DNA of 64,000 nucleotides from Cryptomeria japonica (taxonomy: Eukaryota; Streptophyta; Pinopsida; Cupressales; Cupressaceae): contig NC_081412.1 in the NCBI RefSeq assembly GCF_030272615.1, positions 684,208,583 to 684,272,582 of the forward strand. The letters run 5' to 3'. Below are positions 43,797 to 55,934 of the stretch, in pieces. The notes beneath the pieces were generated by a model. That model was not told the DNA's origin. It did not search any database and worked only from the letters and a program-made list of their open reading frames with translations. The stretch's first letter is position 1; the number at the start of each line of letters is the position of its first letter. The translations under genes were made by a program, and so were the position numbers.

Positions 43797-46700
43797 TGGT
43801 TTGTCCATATGTGGAGAAGGAATCATATGGTGTCTTGAAAGTGCTTATAAATGACTGCATATCCGATTGCAATTTGGCTTTCTGAGCAAGCACATCATCA
43901 TAGAATAAATGAGGTTGACATATCCTACTTAGCAATAATTTTCCTCTCATCCATTGCATCTCTAATGTCCTTCTATGCCTTCTATAGATCAGACCGGAGC
44001 TTTGTTAACTTTTTAACCAAGGAAGTGTCTAGAGCCTTTTGATGCTCCTTCTTGGCATTTGCTTTTGCAATCTCTTCCAGGCTTTGCACCTAGCCTTCTA
44101 CAACTTTGCATAGGAGCTTCAATTGTGCAAGAGAGGAATCAGTACTGGGGAGGTTCGTACCGGGTATCAAACTAGTAAGAGTGTCCATCGTAGCTTGGAT
44201 CACATCTTGCTCTTTCTTCCTCCTTATTACTTCCAGGCGTTCTTGGGCAACCTTAATTCTCTACAGCAACTCTAATTCATTTGCAGACTGGAGGTCAATG
44301 GGACTGGTAATGTCAACTAGTTTGGCTTGACTACCGGTTGCCTTTAGGGTCTCCATCTAAGTGCTCTATGTCACTCCTTCTTTCTCTATAGCTCTTTTCT
44401 TGTCCTCTTCTGCCTTCTTTTTCTCCTCTTCTTTCCGCTTCTCTTCATCTTCATCCTTCTTCTTCTTCTCCTCTTCCTGCTTCCTCTTCTCTTGCTCCCT
44501 TCTCTTCTCCTCTTCCTTTTTATTCTCCTCTTCCTTTCTCTTCTCCTCTTCCTTTTTCTTCTCCTCTTCCTTTTTCTTCTCCTTTTCCTGTTCCGCTTCC
44601 TTCTTCTTCTTCTCTTCTTCTTGTTTCTTATTCTCTTCTTCTTTTCTCTTTTCTTCCTCTTTTCTCTCCTCTTCCACTTTTTTCTTCTCTTCTTCCTTTT
44701 TCTTCTTTTCCATTTCTGCCTATTTTCTATTATCTTCCTCTTGTTTCTCCTTCTCTTTCTCTGCCTATTTTCTCTTGTCTTCCTCCTGTTTCTCCTTCTC
44801 TTTCTCTGCCTATTTTCTCTTGTCTTCCTCCTGTTTCTCCTGACCTTCTATTTCTATTGGTGCATTCGGAGTAACATTTTCACCATTCAAGGCATCAACA
44901 TCAGTCGGGTCCAATTGAGTAGTGACTAGTTCTCCTTGACTATCATATACTTCATCTGGTTGAGTGATTTCCAGTTCTTGCTCAGCCTTTTTATTGGCTT
45001 TAGCCACTTGATGCAATCTTAAAGTTTATTGAGCAAGGGAGTGGGTATCTTTGACCACTTCCAAAACTTTTCCTTCCAACAATAGGAGTATTCTTCTTCT
45101 CATGAAGAAGAGACCCTTATATCTCTCCACTACTTCAAACAGTTCTATTTTAGGAACATCAATGAAGTATTGTGTGAATACTTCCTCTCTTATTTCATGT
45201 TCTTTCTCTATGGCAATGCGCCATTTGTTATCTAAATAATTATATAAAGAATCAGGTGTCTTAGACTTAATTTCTGAAGGCCACCAGTCATTAATACATA
45301 AATAATTAATGACTTCCTATTCAACTTCTTCCTTTTCATCATCATTAAAATCATCAAAGCACTCTTTCAAATCACCAAACACTTTTCTTCTAATATTCTT
45401 AATTGTTCTCTGACAATGTGTCAAAGGTTTATAAAAGGAAATATCAATATTTATCGGTGCCGATGTTGCCGGTTCATTCTTTGTCTTTTACCTCACTTGC
45501 CTAGTCTTCTTAGGTTGTTCTTTAGAGACCATGTCCTCTAAGTCTGGTGTATTTCTTTTTGTCTTCTGCTTCCTCTCAAAGACTTTGGCGGGTGCCACTT
45601 CTAGTTTCTTCTTTGCTAGTAACCGCTTGGTCACTTTGGGACTTGTTGTGGTAACCGGTGCCGATGATGAAGGCACTACCTTTCCCTTCTTTACTAAGGG
45701 TTCTTCAACCGGTGTAACCCTTTCCAAATAGGTGTCGGTTCTCTTTTCCTTTGGATCAAGGGGTGAAGCAATTAGGGTAGAGGCATACCCATCTAGCATG
45801 TCATACATTACCTCATATCCCATCAGTTCCACTTCTTCCTATCTAAGCTCAACCACCTCCATTATGCACTCATCAACTTTGATGGTGAAGCAGATGTCAT
45901 CTTCATATTTATTGACAATATCACCTGATATTCTCACCCTTTGGTTCATTTTGCATCTAAACTCATCAAAGTATTTGTTCAGCACTTCCGGATAACCGGT
46001 TCCTACCGCTTGTAGGCTTTCCTTGATTTGCTTTGTCACTGGTTGGTCAACAGACCATTGAATATCACCTACTCCTAGAAAATAGCCTTGGAAGTAGAAG
46101 AACAACCCAACCAATAGTTGTCCAACTTAAATTTCAGGGCATTGTCCTGTTTGATCGACTTGAGGTTCAACAGAAGTTGTCTTTGCATACCAATGCATAG
46201 ATCAAATGATGCATCTTCCTTGATCATCCTATAGGTGGCATTTACCGCTACAGTAGAGACAGAGTTGATTCTACTAGCATGGAACGTCTGGTATCCTATC
46301 ACCATACAGGCATATTTGACCAGATCATCCTTGATGGAATTGATAGTCATTCCCCGTGAATCACTCACAAAACTAGTGAGCTTGGTCATTTCCATCTTGT
46401 TGATCTTCCTTAGGGTTGGCACTTCACCGATGTTGTAGAAATCGGTGATGGCATGAATTGCTTCTGGTGTAATATGATGCGTCTGCTCTAAGTACATTTT
46501 ATCACTGTGTACTCTGCTTAGAATAATGTGGATGTGATCATCTAAAAATTCTTCAAGGAAGTAGGTAGCATTGTGAAGTTTCTTCTTTTCCAGAATGCTG
46601 AATTCTAGTTTAATCTTTTTGTCCTTCCCATAGAACAAACTCAACTAAGAATGGATCATTTGAGATCCTAAATCTTCAATCTTATAGTCAATGTAATAAA

Positions 46701-46824
46701 AAATACCTTCCTCCACTATAACACCAATGGGTATTTGAGATAAGGCATTGTATTTTGCCTTCTGCTAAATGAAGTCTATAGAATCAACAGGTGCACTAGA
46801 ACTAGCATGTGATGTAGAAGCCAT
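43797..46824 (-). pseudogene. Accessory protein of Copia-type elements, copy 1
   Basis: Unknown protein of roughly 1000 residues, starting MASTSHASSSAPVDS at 46824. The N-terminal globular part has VIGYQTFHASRINSV, LFFYFQGYFLGVGDIQW, KYEDDICF and LMGYEVMYD. A middle part has YLDNKWRIAIEKEHE. A long Lys/Glu coiled coil follows (44366-44850, with 42-bp tandem repeats coding AEKEKEKQEEDKRK), then a helical tail. The same blocks occur in order in copy 2 (61083-64000). There is a frameshift near 46105 and about 17 stops, of which I count 15 as TAG. No known domain; it is not gag, protease, RT or integrase. It lies after gag, with its own ATG. Confidence 0.7.
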
Positions 46825-47268
46825 GATAAATAGAGAATTTTGAAAAATACCTTTGTAAGTCAAAATTTAGGGCTCGCAATTTAAACTTCGCTACACACTC
46901 CTTTGTTTGTTGAAATACCATTTTGTGTTCTACACTTCACCAACAGATGTTTGCTTCTGATTCTTCTTCAGGATTTTGATAAATTCTTTGAATCGCAATC
47001 CAAATCACTTTTCTTCACTTTGTGCTTGAAAACTTCTTCACTCGTGAATTGATAAGTGAAAAAAGAATTTAAAAATTCTTTTAAACAAGTTCTTCACCTA
47101 CCACAATAAATGCTCCACTATTAGGGCATAAACCCTAATTTTCTTTTTACCATTTTTGGTCTTCTGCCAATTGATAGGTATCACTTACCGGTTAAGGTCT
47201 TTTACTAGTTTAAATCGAGGGTTCAAGATGTTTCACCGTTTTCTCCCCCTAAGCTATTTTTATGCTTA

Positions 47269-48538
47269 GTTTGCCAGTTCCACGGCTTCCACACAAGGTG
47301 CAAAAACTGGTTCTACTTGAATCACTTCTTCTGGCTTCTTCTTCCAGGTTTTCTTCATATCTACCTAAACAATTTCAACATTAATCTTTCCTTCTGGAGT
47401 GACCAGTATATCATCCAATATACTCTTTCTTGTTTTGCAGAATCTTGCTGTATGACCCGGTTTGTTGCAATGATAGCAAACCATTCCAGCTACTCTCCAA
47501 GGTCCATTATTCATGTTTCCATTCTTCCTTCTGCATGTTACAATAGTGTGACTATGACCATGACAAATCCAACAATTTTCTCTCCATCTGGTTGCCACTT
47601 GATAGCCATTGCTACCTGACTGATGATTATAGGTATTAAACCGGTTTGGATTTCAATTTCTAGAGGGTTCACGAAAAACTCCTTTTAGGATACCTTTTGG
47701 TATTGTGCATGATAGACCTGCATTCAAATGCTCTATGCCCAAACTTGTTGCATGCATAACAATTACCATTGAATCTATTGGTTCTAGGCTTATCATTTAG
47801 AAAATAAGGAAAATTATTGTAAGCCTTACTTCTACATACATTAGCAGTGTGTCCTTCCTTGAGACAATTAAAGCAAACAGGTTTGAACTTTTTCTTACCT
47901 TTATCCTTTGGTGCCGATTGTTTCTTTGATGCTCTACTTTTTGTTGCAGAGGTCTCACCTTCCTCATATTTAGAGAAACCAAGTCCATTGGTATTCTTTA
48001 CCTGTTTAGCTGATTCAAGCTTTTGTTCTAGCTTGACAGTGCTCTTATTGAATTTGGCAAGTATTTCCTTTGACTCAGTGAGTTCTTTGGAAATAGCAGC
48101 ATTGGATTCCTTAAAGGTTGCATTCTCAGAAATAGCCATGTTTAGTTCACCTTGGATTCCTTCCTTTTCCATTTTATTTTCAAGAAGATGAGCTGTAAGT
48201 GCACTGATTTCTTGCTTCAGCATGGAGATCTCATGATCTTTGTCTTTTACCAGATCTTCAGCTTTCCTTCGCTTCTCAAGCTCTTGACACATTTGGATAG
48301 TCAGTCCTTCCAACTCCTTTCTCAGGTTGGAATTGGATTCATTCAACATTTCTACTTCTTGAATTAGGGCTTCCATGTCCACTTCATCAAAAGAATTGAT
48401 TTCAGTTAACTCCATTAGTTTTTCAACATGCTCTCTTCTTTTTGCCTAAGAGGCCTTATATTTGACCTTAAGTTCATCATAGGCTTGCTCAGTCTGAGTG
48501 AGAAGATGATTAAGTTCTCTCACAGTGTATTCCCCCAT
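47269..48538 (-). pseudogene. gag: Copia gag remnant with coiled coil and four zinc knuckles
   Basis: The frame starts MGEYTVRELNHLL at 48538 shortly after the primer site, meets one TAG, and continues from 48415 as a long coiled coil. Zinc knuckles follow: CFNCLKEGHTANVC, CYACNKFGHRAFEC, CWICHGHSHTIVTC and CYHCNKPGHTARFC. The usual N-terminal Copia gag domain (the LDGxNYxxW region) is missing. A stop at about 47669 splits it. The coiled-coil plus NTNGLGF linker and the knuckles match the gag of the element at 52025, so it may still bind RNA from the same family. Confidence 0.82.
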
Positions 48539-48574
48539 ATCTCTTTCCAAGTGGTTAGACTTATAGAAAGGTTG

Positions 48575-48589
48575 GCTCTAATACCAATT
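48575..48589 (-). promoter_or_regulatory. Primer binding site, initiator tRNA-Met type
   Basis: The minus strand reads ATTGGTATTAGAGCC. TGGTATTAGAGCC differs from the common TGGTATCAGAGCC at one base and adjoins the 5' LTR at 48590. Confidence 0.88.
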
Positions 48590-49811
48590 GATGAATACTA
48601 AGAGGGGGTGTGAATTAGTATACCAAAAATTACTATACTTAAACTCTTAAACAGTCTAGTAGTAAATCGGTAAAACAATTTAACAAACAAATCAGTTAAC
48701 ACACATGCAAACCAAATAACAAATAAGGCATTCACCCATAGAAGAACAATCACCATAACACAAGAGATTTTGATGTGGAAACCCAAATGGGAAAAACCAC
48801 GGTGAGATGAAACTCACAAGTAACTATCTACTGAATAGTAACCAGGCCGGTTAAGGTCAGGCCGGTTAAGGTCATACAATGTTCTTTACTAGAACAAATC
48901 TTGTTAGGAATCTCAATCTCTGTTAGGAGATAAGTCTGATTAAAGACTACCTTGTGAGAGGATTTCAGATCCACAGATGTGAACAACCTTGTTAGAGGAT
49001 TTACAAAGGCTTTTTTGGGCCTACCCGATTAAGGGTTTCTGACTTGTCAAAGATGTGAGTAATCAACAAGTGAATGATCTAGCAAATGGCACAGTCTGCT
49101 TGATTAGATCCATTGTAGCTCATAGCTAATGCTCTTCAACATTACTTCAGTCTTCAGTAAATTGACACTCTGTTGCAGTACACAGACTTGATCTTCTCAG
49201 TTAAGACCACACATACAAGAGCTTCTACGACCACCAAAACCTAACAGCTACACTCATACATACACATACAAAACCCTAGACATGATGTCCTTAAAAGGAA
49301 TCTAATTTCATGTCGGTCCAATAGGATAACATTGCAAGCTCCTAGGTTCATTGTATCTAGACACATTTGGTAACATGACACAAAATCACCGTCAAAGTGT
49401 TGGTGGATAGTAACTCATCACAAAAATATACTGGTTAGTAACTCATCACAGAGTATTACCAATTTATACAACTTTTCGGTCAACGGTTGGTAACTTGGAG
49501 TAATACCAATTTAACAGATTACCGGTTGACAAAAATTGAAGATTGGGAAAAAGATAACTGTCGCTTCTGGCTCCTTTGCTCCGGTATGCTTGAGATCCTT
49601 AAACCACTTGATCTCTCTATGCCGCTTGGGTCTTTATACCACTTGAGATTGGTAAACACTTTCTGCATGACATCAATAGTCTAAAGACTACAACATGATG
49701 CTGGTTTGGAACAATTACCGATTGAGCATAATTCATACATTCACAAAGTGATCTCATAGCAAGTGTGTGTCCATCAATGACAATCACAACATAATCATCA
49801 AAATGCCAACA
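48590..49811 (-). repeat. 5' LTR of the accessory-protein Copia element
   Basis: 1222 bp, TGATGAATACTAAGAG.. to ..AATGCCAACA, followed by TATGC. It differs from the 3' LTR at scattered sites and by a short duplication of GGCCGGTTAAGGTCA near 48845, so the insertion is of moderate age. Confidence 0.88.
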
Positions 49812-49816
49812 TATGC

Positions 49817-52024
49817 AACATCTACATATGAACATGATTTAATAACATTAATTGCTTGAAATATAGAGTAGCTAATATATAGATAATTTGAGTGAAGTAT
49901 TAGATTCAAATTTTTTTTAATTAAGTAATAAATAATGTTGAATATACTCAATTTCCCAATTTCATTAGTGTTTATATATATATATATATATATTACAAAT
50001 TCACTATTTATTTCTTTTAAGTATGTAAATAAGAATGAATCTACGCATATATATGAACACGTAAATACAAATGGATAAATGCATACATATGTAAATAAAA
50101 ACATATGGAATCCATGTACATGTAAATTACAGATTCAAGATAAGATACACATGATTGAATCCACAATTAACGTTTCATATAAAAAAATTGAAAAAATAAT
50201 GTGTAATATAATATACTTGAAAATAAATGATTGAATCCACAATTAATGATTAATAAAATAAAGTTTAATTAAATCTAACAAATATAAATAGTTTTCAAAA
50301 AACCTTCAAATATTTGTATATATTTGAACATAATTGAAAAAATAATTGAAAATAACATAATTGAAAATAAATGATTGAAGCATAATTAATGAAAAGTGTT
50401 GTAAATTAAGCATGATTGAAAAAAAAAATTTAAAATAACATACTTGGAAAGGGTAGAAGCCTTTGAAAAAAAAAATCAAAATCTTCGCCTCTTTATAATC
50501 TTCTTCCTCGATAAAAAATGCCACTTTATTTCAGAAAAAAAATCATTTTATTCAAAAATCACTTTTATTATTTTTGCACTTGATTGAAATTGATTTTTTT
50601 ATTTGAAAAAATATTATTTTATATGGGATTGAAGCGACCGGTCACTTGTACGACTGGTCACGTCGGCCTCCATAGTTCCAACTGGAAGTGTTCCGACAGA
50701 AAATAGTTTTGGCAAGAACACTTTCAGCCGAAACACTTTTAGTCGGAACTATCTATGTGGAATGCCAAGTGGCAACCACATCAACAAAAATGTTGATTTT
50801 ATGAAACTTATGACTTTTGCAAAAAAATTCAATAGGTAAATTAAATTTATTAAAAAAATAAATAAATACCCTTGTGTAGAGGCCGAATTTACATTTCTAC
50901 TCATATAATTTTTATAATATTTTGATTATATTTAATATATAAAAAAATTAAAAATACTACAAGTAGGTATTCTTTTGTTCGGTAAGAGACTTCTTTGAAA
51001 AACAAGAAAAAAATATCGAATAACTTAAAAAAAATCTGAAAAAAATATGGTTCACTAGAGGAGAGAAAGTCTTCTCCAAAAGGGTATTTTTATATTTTGA
51101 TTATTATAAATTGAATAGACAAATTATGGTGGAAGACAAAAACTATCAAATTCTGGTATATTTGACTTCCAAATGCTATAACAAAGAAAATACACATCAA
51201 AATTTATTTATATTTTTGATACACTGTATATATATGTCAACTATAATAGATATCAAAATCTAAAAAAAAAAAAAGTTGATTTACATTTTCTTTTGTGGTG
51301 GGAACTAAACCCCCTATTTTTCAACATTTTTCAGCAATAAAAAATGAACTTTAAAGCTAAAAAATATATATATATTATTGACAAAAAAAATTCAAAAACT
51401 ATTAGACATAAACTTCACCAAATTTTACACATTTTATCAGTTTACATCATCTTCAAATTCAAAATAAAAATGCCACTTTTATGGCAACGAAATTGAACAG
51501 TTATTGTTGTGTTAACCTTTTCTTTTGTAAAAGTGTGACACAAGTTTGTACTTTTACCTAGGCTCAACCCTAAATAGTAAAACCTAATTGCTTATAATTG
51601 ACAAAGTAAGTACTCTAAATCAATGATGCAAAGTGATCTAAAGCATGTATGTAATGAATCTTATGCAAAGACATGAAAATAACATGAAACCATACCCAAC
51701 CCCTAAGGGAGGGGTACAAGCCAATCATCAGTAGGTGATCTCTAATTATTCTTAAATGTCATCAAGGCTCCTAATTGATGATGAATGCTTGATGAATATT
51801 GTTGAAGACTCCACATAGGCTTCTCTTTCAGTATATAGAAGGCTCCTTGTACTCACTCCAATAGCTTTTTCCTAGATTCGATTAGATAGATTGATCTTAG
51901 TTGCCTTGGAATGAAGAAAGAGAGCTCTTTTGTATGAAACCCTATATCTTAATTTTGACTTTAGGTTGACTTAGACATTGAATTTCCTATCAATTTCTTG
52001 GGGTTAAGTACTAAAATATCATAG
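49817..52024. other. Old AT-rich flanking DNA with an inverted repeat
   Basis: No gene seen. The piece continues 41475-41947 beyond the Copia-type insertion. It holds A/T runs and a short TA microsatellite (49973-49993). A GC-richer island at 50630-50760 contains an inverted repeat (arms 50674-50695 and 50729-50750, 18 of 22 positions matching) with further copies of AACACTTTYAGYCG between. The last 500 bp look like decayed LTR, but I could not assign it. Confidence 0.4.
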
Positions 52025-53744
52025 TGTTGGCATTGAGTTGTCATTGATATCAACCAATATTGCAGGCTACCGGTAAAGGTATGTCAACCAATATGAAGAA
52101 GGTTAAACCAACATAAGGAAGATTAATACGAAACCGGTATGGTGGAAGACAAGTAAGTTTTGTGACTGTTAGTAACATCACTGGTAAAAGGTGATATGAA
52201 GTTGTGTGTTGGCATGATAAGTTGTAACCAGTTTAAAGGTTGGCTGTCTGTTTATGATGAAGAGGTAGAATGCTAAAATGATCACAAACCATCGGAGGTG
52301 AAGATGTGCTACTGGTGCAGTGTGAACTACAAGTTAGCAAAAGGAGAAGGTCTTACAGGTAAGGGCTTGTGCTGATATGAGTTTGTTTAATATTCAAGAT
52401 TAGACCGACCTTTTCTCGGTGAGCTAAGTGTATGATCGATGTGATGCCATGTGGAGCTGAGGTAGCAAGCATGCGGAGGTTGGTAAAGTTTCCATTGACA
52501 TAGTTGTTGGAACAGTTAATCAACATTAATGAAACAACCACAAATCACAAGACAATAACAAACTGATGCAGCTCGAGGAAGAATGAATGATAGAGAAAGA
52601 TCAGGGAGTTTTTGGTGCCTTGACCGAAGCAAAGAAATCAGGTTGCAAGAGGACCTTGAGAAGGAAACAGTTGGGGTATAAATGAGTCGACAAATTTCAA
52701 GGTCGAAAATCATGGTAGAGATTGCTATCTTTAGCAAATATACATTGGATGATGGAAAACGTGTACAAATGTATCCTCCAATGCAGGTGATTGATCCAAG
52801 ATGAATCAAATCAGATCGGATGCATATTTGGTCGGGAGAAGGAAACCCTAACTGCCCTTAGTTTGAATTAATTTTTGGTGGGAAAGCTCAAGATTAAATA
52901 TGATGACTTGAGACTACAATCAATACTACTGAAGAGAAGGTAAGTGTGAAATTGCTAAATTGCTAAGAGCCAGAGAGATAAACACTTGAAGTTTTTATGA
53001 GAGAGAATTGTACTAGTAAGGAGAAGCAGGGTAAACTGGTGTAAGGAACAAACTAACAAAGTTAGCATAGGAGGCAGAGGTGAAAATCTGGAGGAAGCAA
53101 CATCTAAAAAATAGTGATCGCTGTGAGTCTAATTGTGAAGATATTGTGAGAGGATACTTAGCAAAGTTAGAATAAGAAGCAAAGGAAAATTGCAGAGTGT
53201 GTGGAAGAAACACAGATCGGTAAGGTTGAAATCGACAGAGCAAAATATTGTAGGGTTGCAAAACATCTTTTGCAATAGGGGTCTAATTTGTATAACTAAG
53301 TTTTATATTGTTTTCACTGAGTTGGTGCTTAGTGCAGAGGTTGTAGCTCCTTTAGTTTGTAGCCTATAAATTGTGCAGGGGTTGGTACTCCTTTGAGTCG
53401 GTCCTCATGAATCAGGGCTTGGTGTTCCTTGGGTTGGTGCCCTAAAATTGTAATCAGATATTTTACATTGTGAGGCTAGATTGGAACAGAAGATCCCCAA
53501 CAGCTATTCTCACCAAGGTTTTTCTCACATTGGGTTTTCCTCATAAATCTGGTGTTGTGTGATACATTCTTGTGTATGGGTTATGTTTTATGTTGTAGAA
53601 AATCCTTTCACACACTTAGTTTGCACTATTTAAGCTAATGGTTATTACTCAATATGTTTTATATATTACCGATGTATCCCTATTGAAGGAAAAGTGTTTA
53701 AATCACTTATTCACCCCCCTCTCAGTGATCCATTGTGTCAAACA
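52025..53744 (+). repeat. 5' LTR of Copia element 2
   Basis: 1720 bp, TGTTGGCATTGAG..GTGTCAAACA, with the C-rich tract CACCCCCCTCTCAG before the end. If it were complete at the right, the target duplication would be CATAG (52020-52024). Confidence 0.85.
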
Positions 53745-53746
53745 AT

Positions 53747-53756
53747 TGGTATCAAA
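53747..53756 (+). promoter_or_regulatory. Primer binding site, initiator tRNA-Met type
   Basis: TGGTATCAAA, two bases after the LTR, matches the first eight bases of the common site. Confidence 0.75.
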
Positions 53757-53819
53757 TCATAGGTACCTTATTTTGTCAAAGCATTCTCTAGCTTGGGTAG
53801 ATCCTATCAAGTGTTAACA

Positions 53820-55840
53820 ATGGCAAGAAATGAATACGCCTCCTCAAAAGCCCCTATTTTTCATGGTGTTAACTATGCATTTTGGAGTAGAAGAATGGAA
53901 ACCTATTTGTCCTCACTAGGTTTTGATGTTTGGATGTCAGTCAAGAATGGGTATACAATTCCAAATGTTCTACCTACTTATCCAAATGCAAAAAGGGAAT
54001 ATGAGAATAATGCCAAAGAAAAAATTCCATTCTTAGTGGTTTGTTTGACAATGAGTTCATCAAAGTCATGCACTGCTCATCAGCCAAAGAAACATGGGAT
54101 AAGTTGCAGAAAATATTTGAAGGTGATTCTAAAGTCAAGGAGGCCAAGTTACAGACATTGAGAGATCAGTTTTAGATATTGAAGATGAGAGATGAAGAAA
54201 ATATTGGTGACTATCTCCAAAGGATTGATGAGACTGCAAACACCATTAGAGGGCTTGGAGAAGAAGTGAAAGATGAGGTAGTAGTGAAGAAAGTACTTAG
54301 ATCTCTTACATCTAAGTATGATACAAAAGTATCTGCCATAGAAGAAACCAAAGATCTGAAAAACCTTCACTATGGATGAGTTATTTAGTTCCTTAACTGC
54401 ATATGAGATGAGAACTGCAAATACAGAGGTTGTGAAGAAAGAAGTTGCATTCAATTCTTCAAGGAAAGGAAAAGAAGAGTCTATCCCTGATGCAACCAGA
54501 GAAGACTAATGAAATTATGGCCAACTTTGAGAGGAGACTGAAAAGAAGTTTTGGGAAGTACAAGGGGAAACTACCTTTGAAATGCTTCAATTATGGAAAG
54601 ATTGGACATTTTTTTGCCAAATGTCCTTATGGTGCAAATGATCAATCAAGTGGTAGTAGATCTACTAGTACATACAAGAAGATGAGTGCTCACCGATATG
54701 GTAAAAGAGGAAATTGGAAATAGAGCAGTCTCTACACTCATGAAAATGATACCTCAGATGATGATAGTGCCTTTGATGATTGCTACAGTGAGGATGAAAT
54801 CAAAGCAAACCTTTTCATGGTCCAAGATATCTTGATACAAGAAGAAGAAAAAGAAGAGGAAGGAGAAGTAGATCTAGAAGATGAACTCATTAGTTCCTTG
54901 GATGAGCTAAAGAAAACAAGAAGAGATTTGAAGAAGGTAAAAAGGGCTACAGTTGAAGAATAAGAGTTGTTGGAGAAATCTCTTTAAGAGTCCAAGAAAG
55001 CCATTGTAGATCTAAAACTCCAACTAGAAGAAGCCAAAAGGATCTATGAAGCCACTAGTACCAGTCTGAGTGAAAAGGAAAAGGAGCGTTAGAATCTGGA
55101 AGCAGACATATTGAACCTCCAAAAGGAGTTAGAGAAAAGTCAGGAAGAAATAAAAGTGAGAAGCAAATATGAAGGCAACACTAAAGCACTGAACAAGATG
55201 TTGAGCAAACATAAGAAATGTAAAGATACCGGTGGCTTAGGTTTTCAAGAAGGTAAAAATTCAAACAAGAAAGACACATCCGGTAAGGAGATACATTTGA
55301 AGAAGACATTCATGGTAAGAAACAATATTGACAAGAAGACATATGCAGATACTACCTAAAACTGCCACACAATATGGTGTACTCAATCAATGAACTAGAG
55401 ACCATACTTATTGTACAGATATGCAGATCCAAGGAGAAATGCAAGTGTTGATCATGAAGGATTTACCAGAGTTAGCAGCATGAAAGGAAGACCCCCAATG
55501 AGGCAGTCGTTTGCAGGTTCAAGACAACCTAGCCAATATGTTCCAAATTTCCATGGTTATTGTTACCGGTGTAATAAATTTGGTCATAAAATGGCAGATT
55601 GTAGGATGATGAATTTAAATCCTAGTTTTGAGAGTAGAAACTCATTTCCTGCATTACAAAGTACAAATGTCACATGTTATAATTTCAATGAGTTTGGTCA
55701 CAAGAGTTATGAATGTAGGAGTAATATGAAAATGTCCTACAAGACTGCCTTGAATACATCTTATAGTGCCAATGTGAAATGTTATAAGTATCAAAATTTT
55801 GGTCACATAGAAAGGTATTGTAAGATGAGAAGTTAGAAAC
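53820..55840 (+). pseudogene. gag: Copia gag with coiled coil and zinc knuckles, broken
   Basis: Starts MARNEYASSKAPIFHG, followed by VNYAFWSRRMETYL (Copia gag N-terminal domain) and KMRDEENIGDYLQRID. At least two frameshifts (near 54030 and 54370) and many stops break it. The first knuckle, CFNYGKIGHFFAKC (about 54580-54621), has lost a Cys. An acidic stretch and a long coiled coil (54850-55200) lead to KDTGGLGF. Three more knuckles lie at 55560-55830: CYRCNKFGHKMADC is intact, while CYNFNEFGHKSYEC and CYKYQNFGHIERYC have lost their second Cys. Confidence 0.85.
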
Positions 55841-55934
55841 AAAACTAGAACACAAAGTGACAGAAGAAAGAAAGAAAGAAGAGAAACAGGCTTGAGTAGA
55901 AAAGGAGAAAAACAAGACAAAGTCCTGCCTGATT

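Larger units (their letters stand above)
41953..49811 (-). mobile_element. Copia-type element without pol, carrying an accessory protein
   Basis: Minus-strand element of 7,859 bp. The 5' LTR is 48590-49811 and the 3' LTR 41953-43173. The target duplication TATGC lies at 41948-41952 and 49812-49816. The initiator-Met primer site ATTGGTATTAGAGCC is at 48575-48589, and the polypurine tract AAAGGGGGAGAT is at 43174-43185. The interior holds a gag remnant with four zinc knuckles (47269-48538) and a long protein of unknown function (43797-46824). No protease, integrase or RT is present, so it depends on another element. The gag linker NTNGLGF resembles DTGGLGF in the element at 52025. Confidence 0.88.

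Noticed and set aside
44361-44929. Plus-strand Ser/Phe/Leu-rich frames of 145-160 residues
   Set aside because: Antisense shadow of the Lys/Glu coiled coil of the accessory protein on the minus strand.
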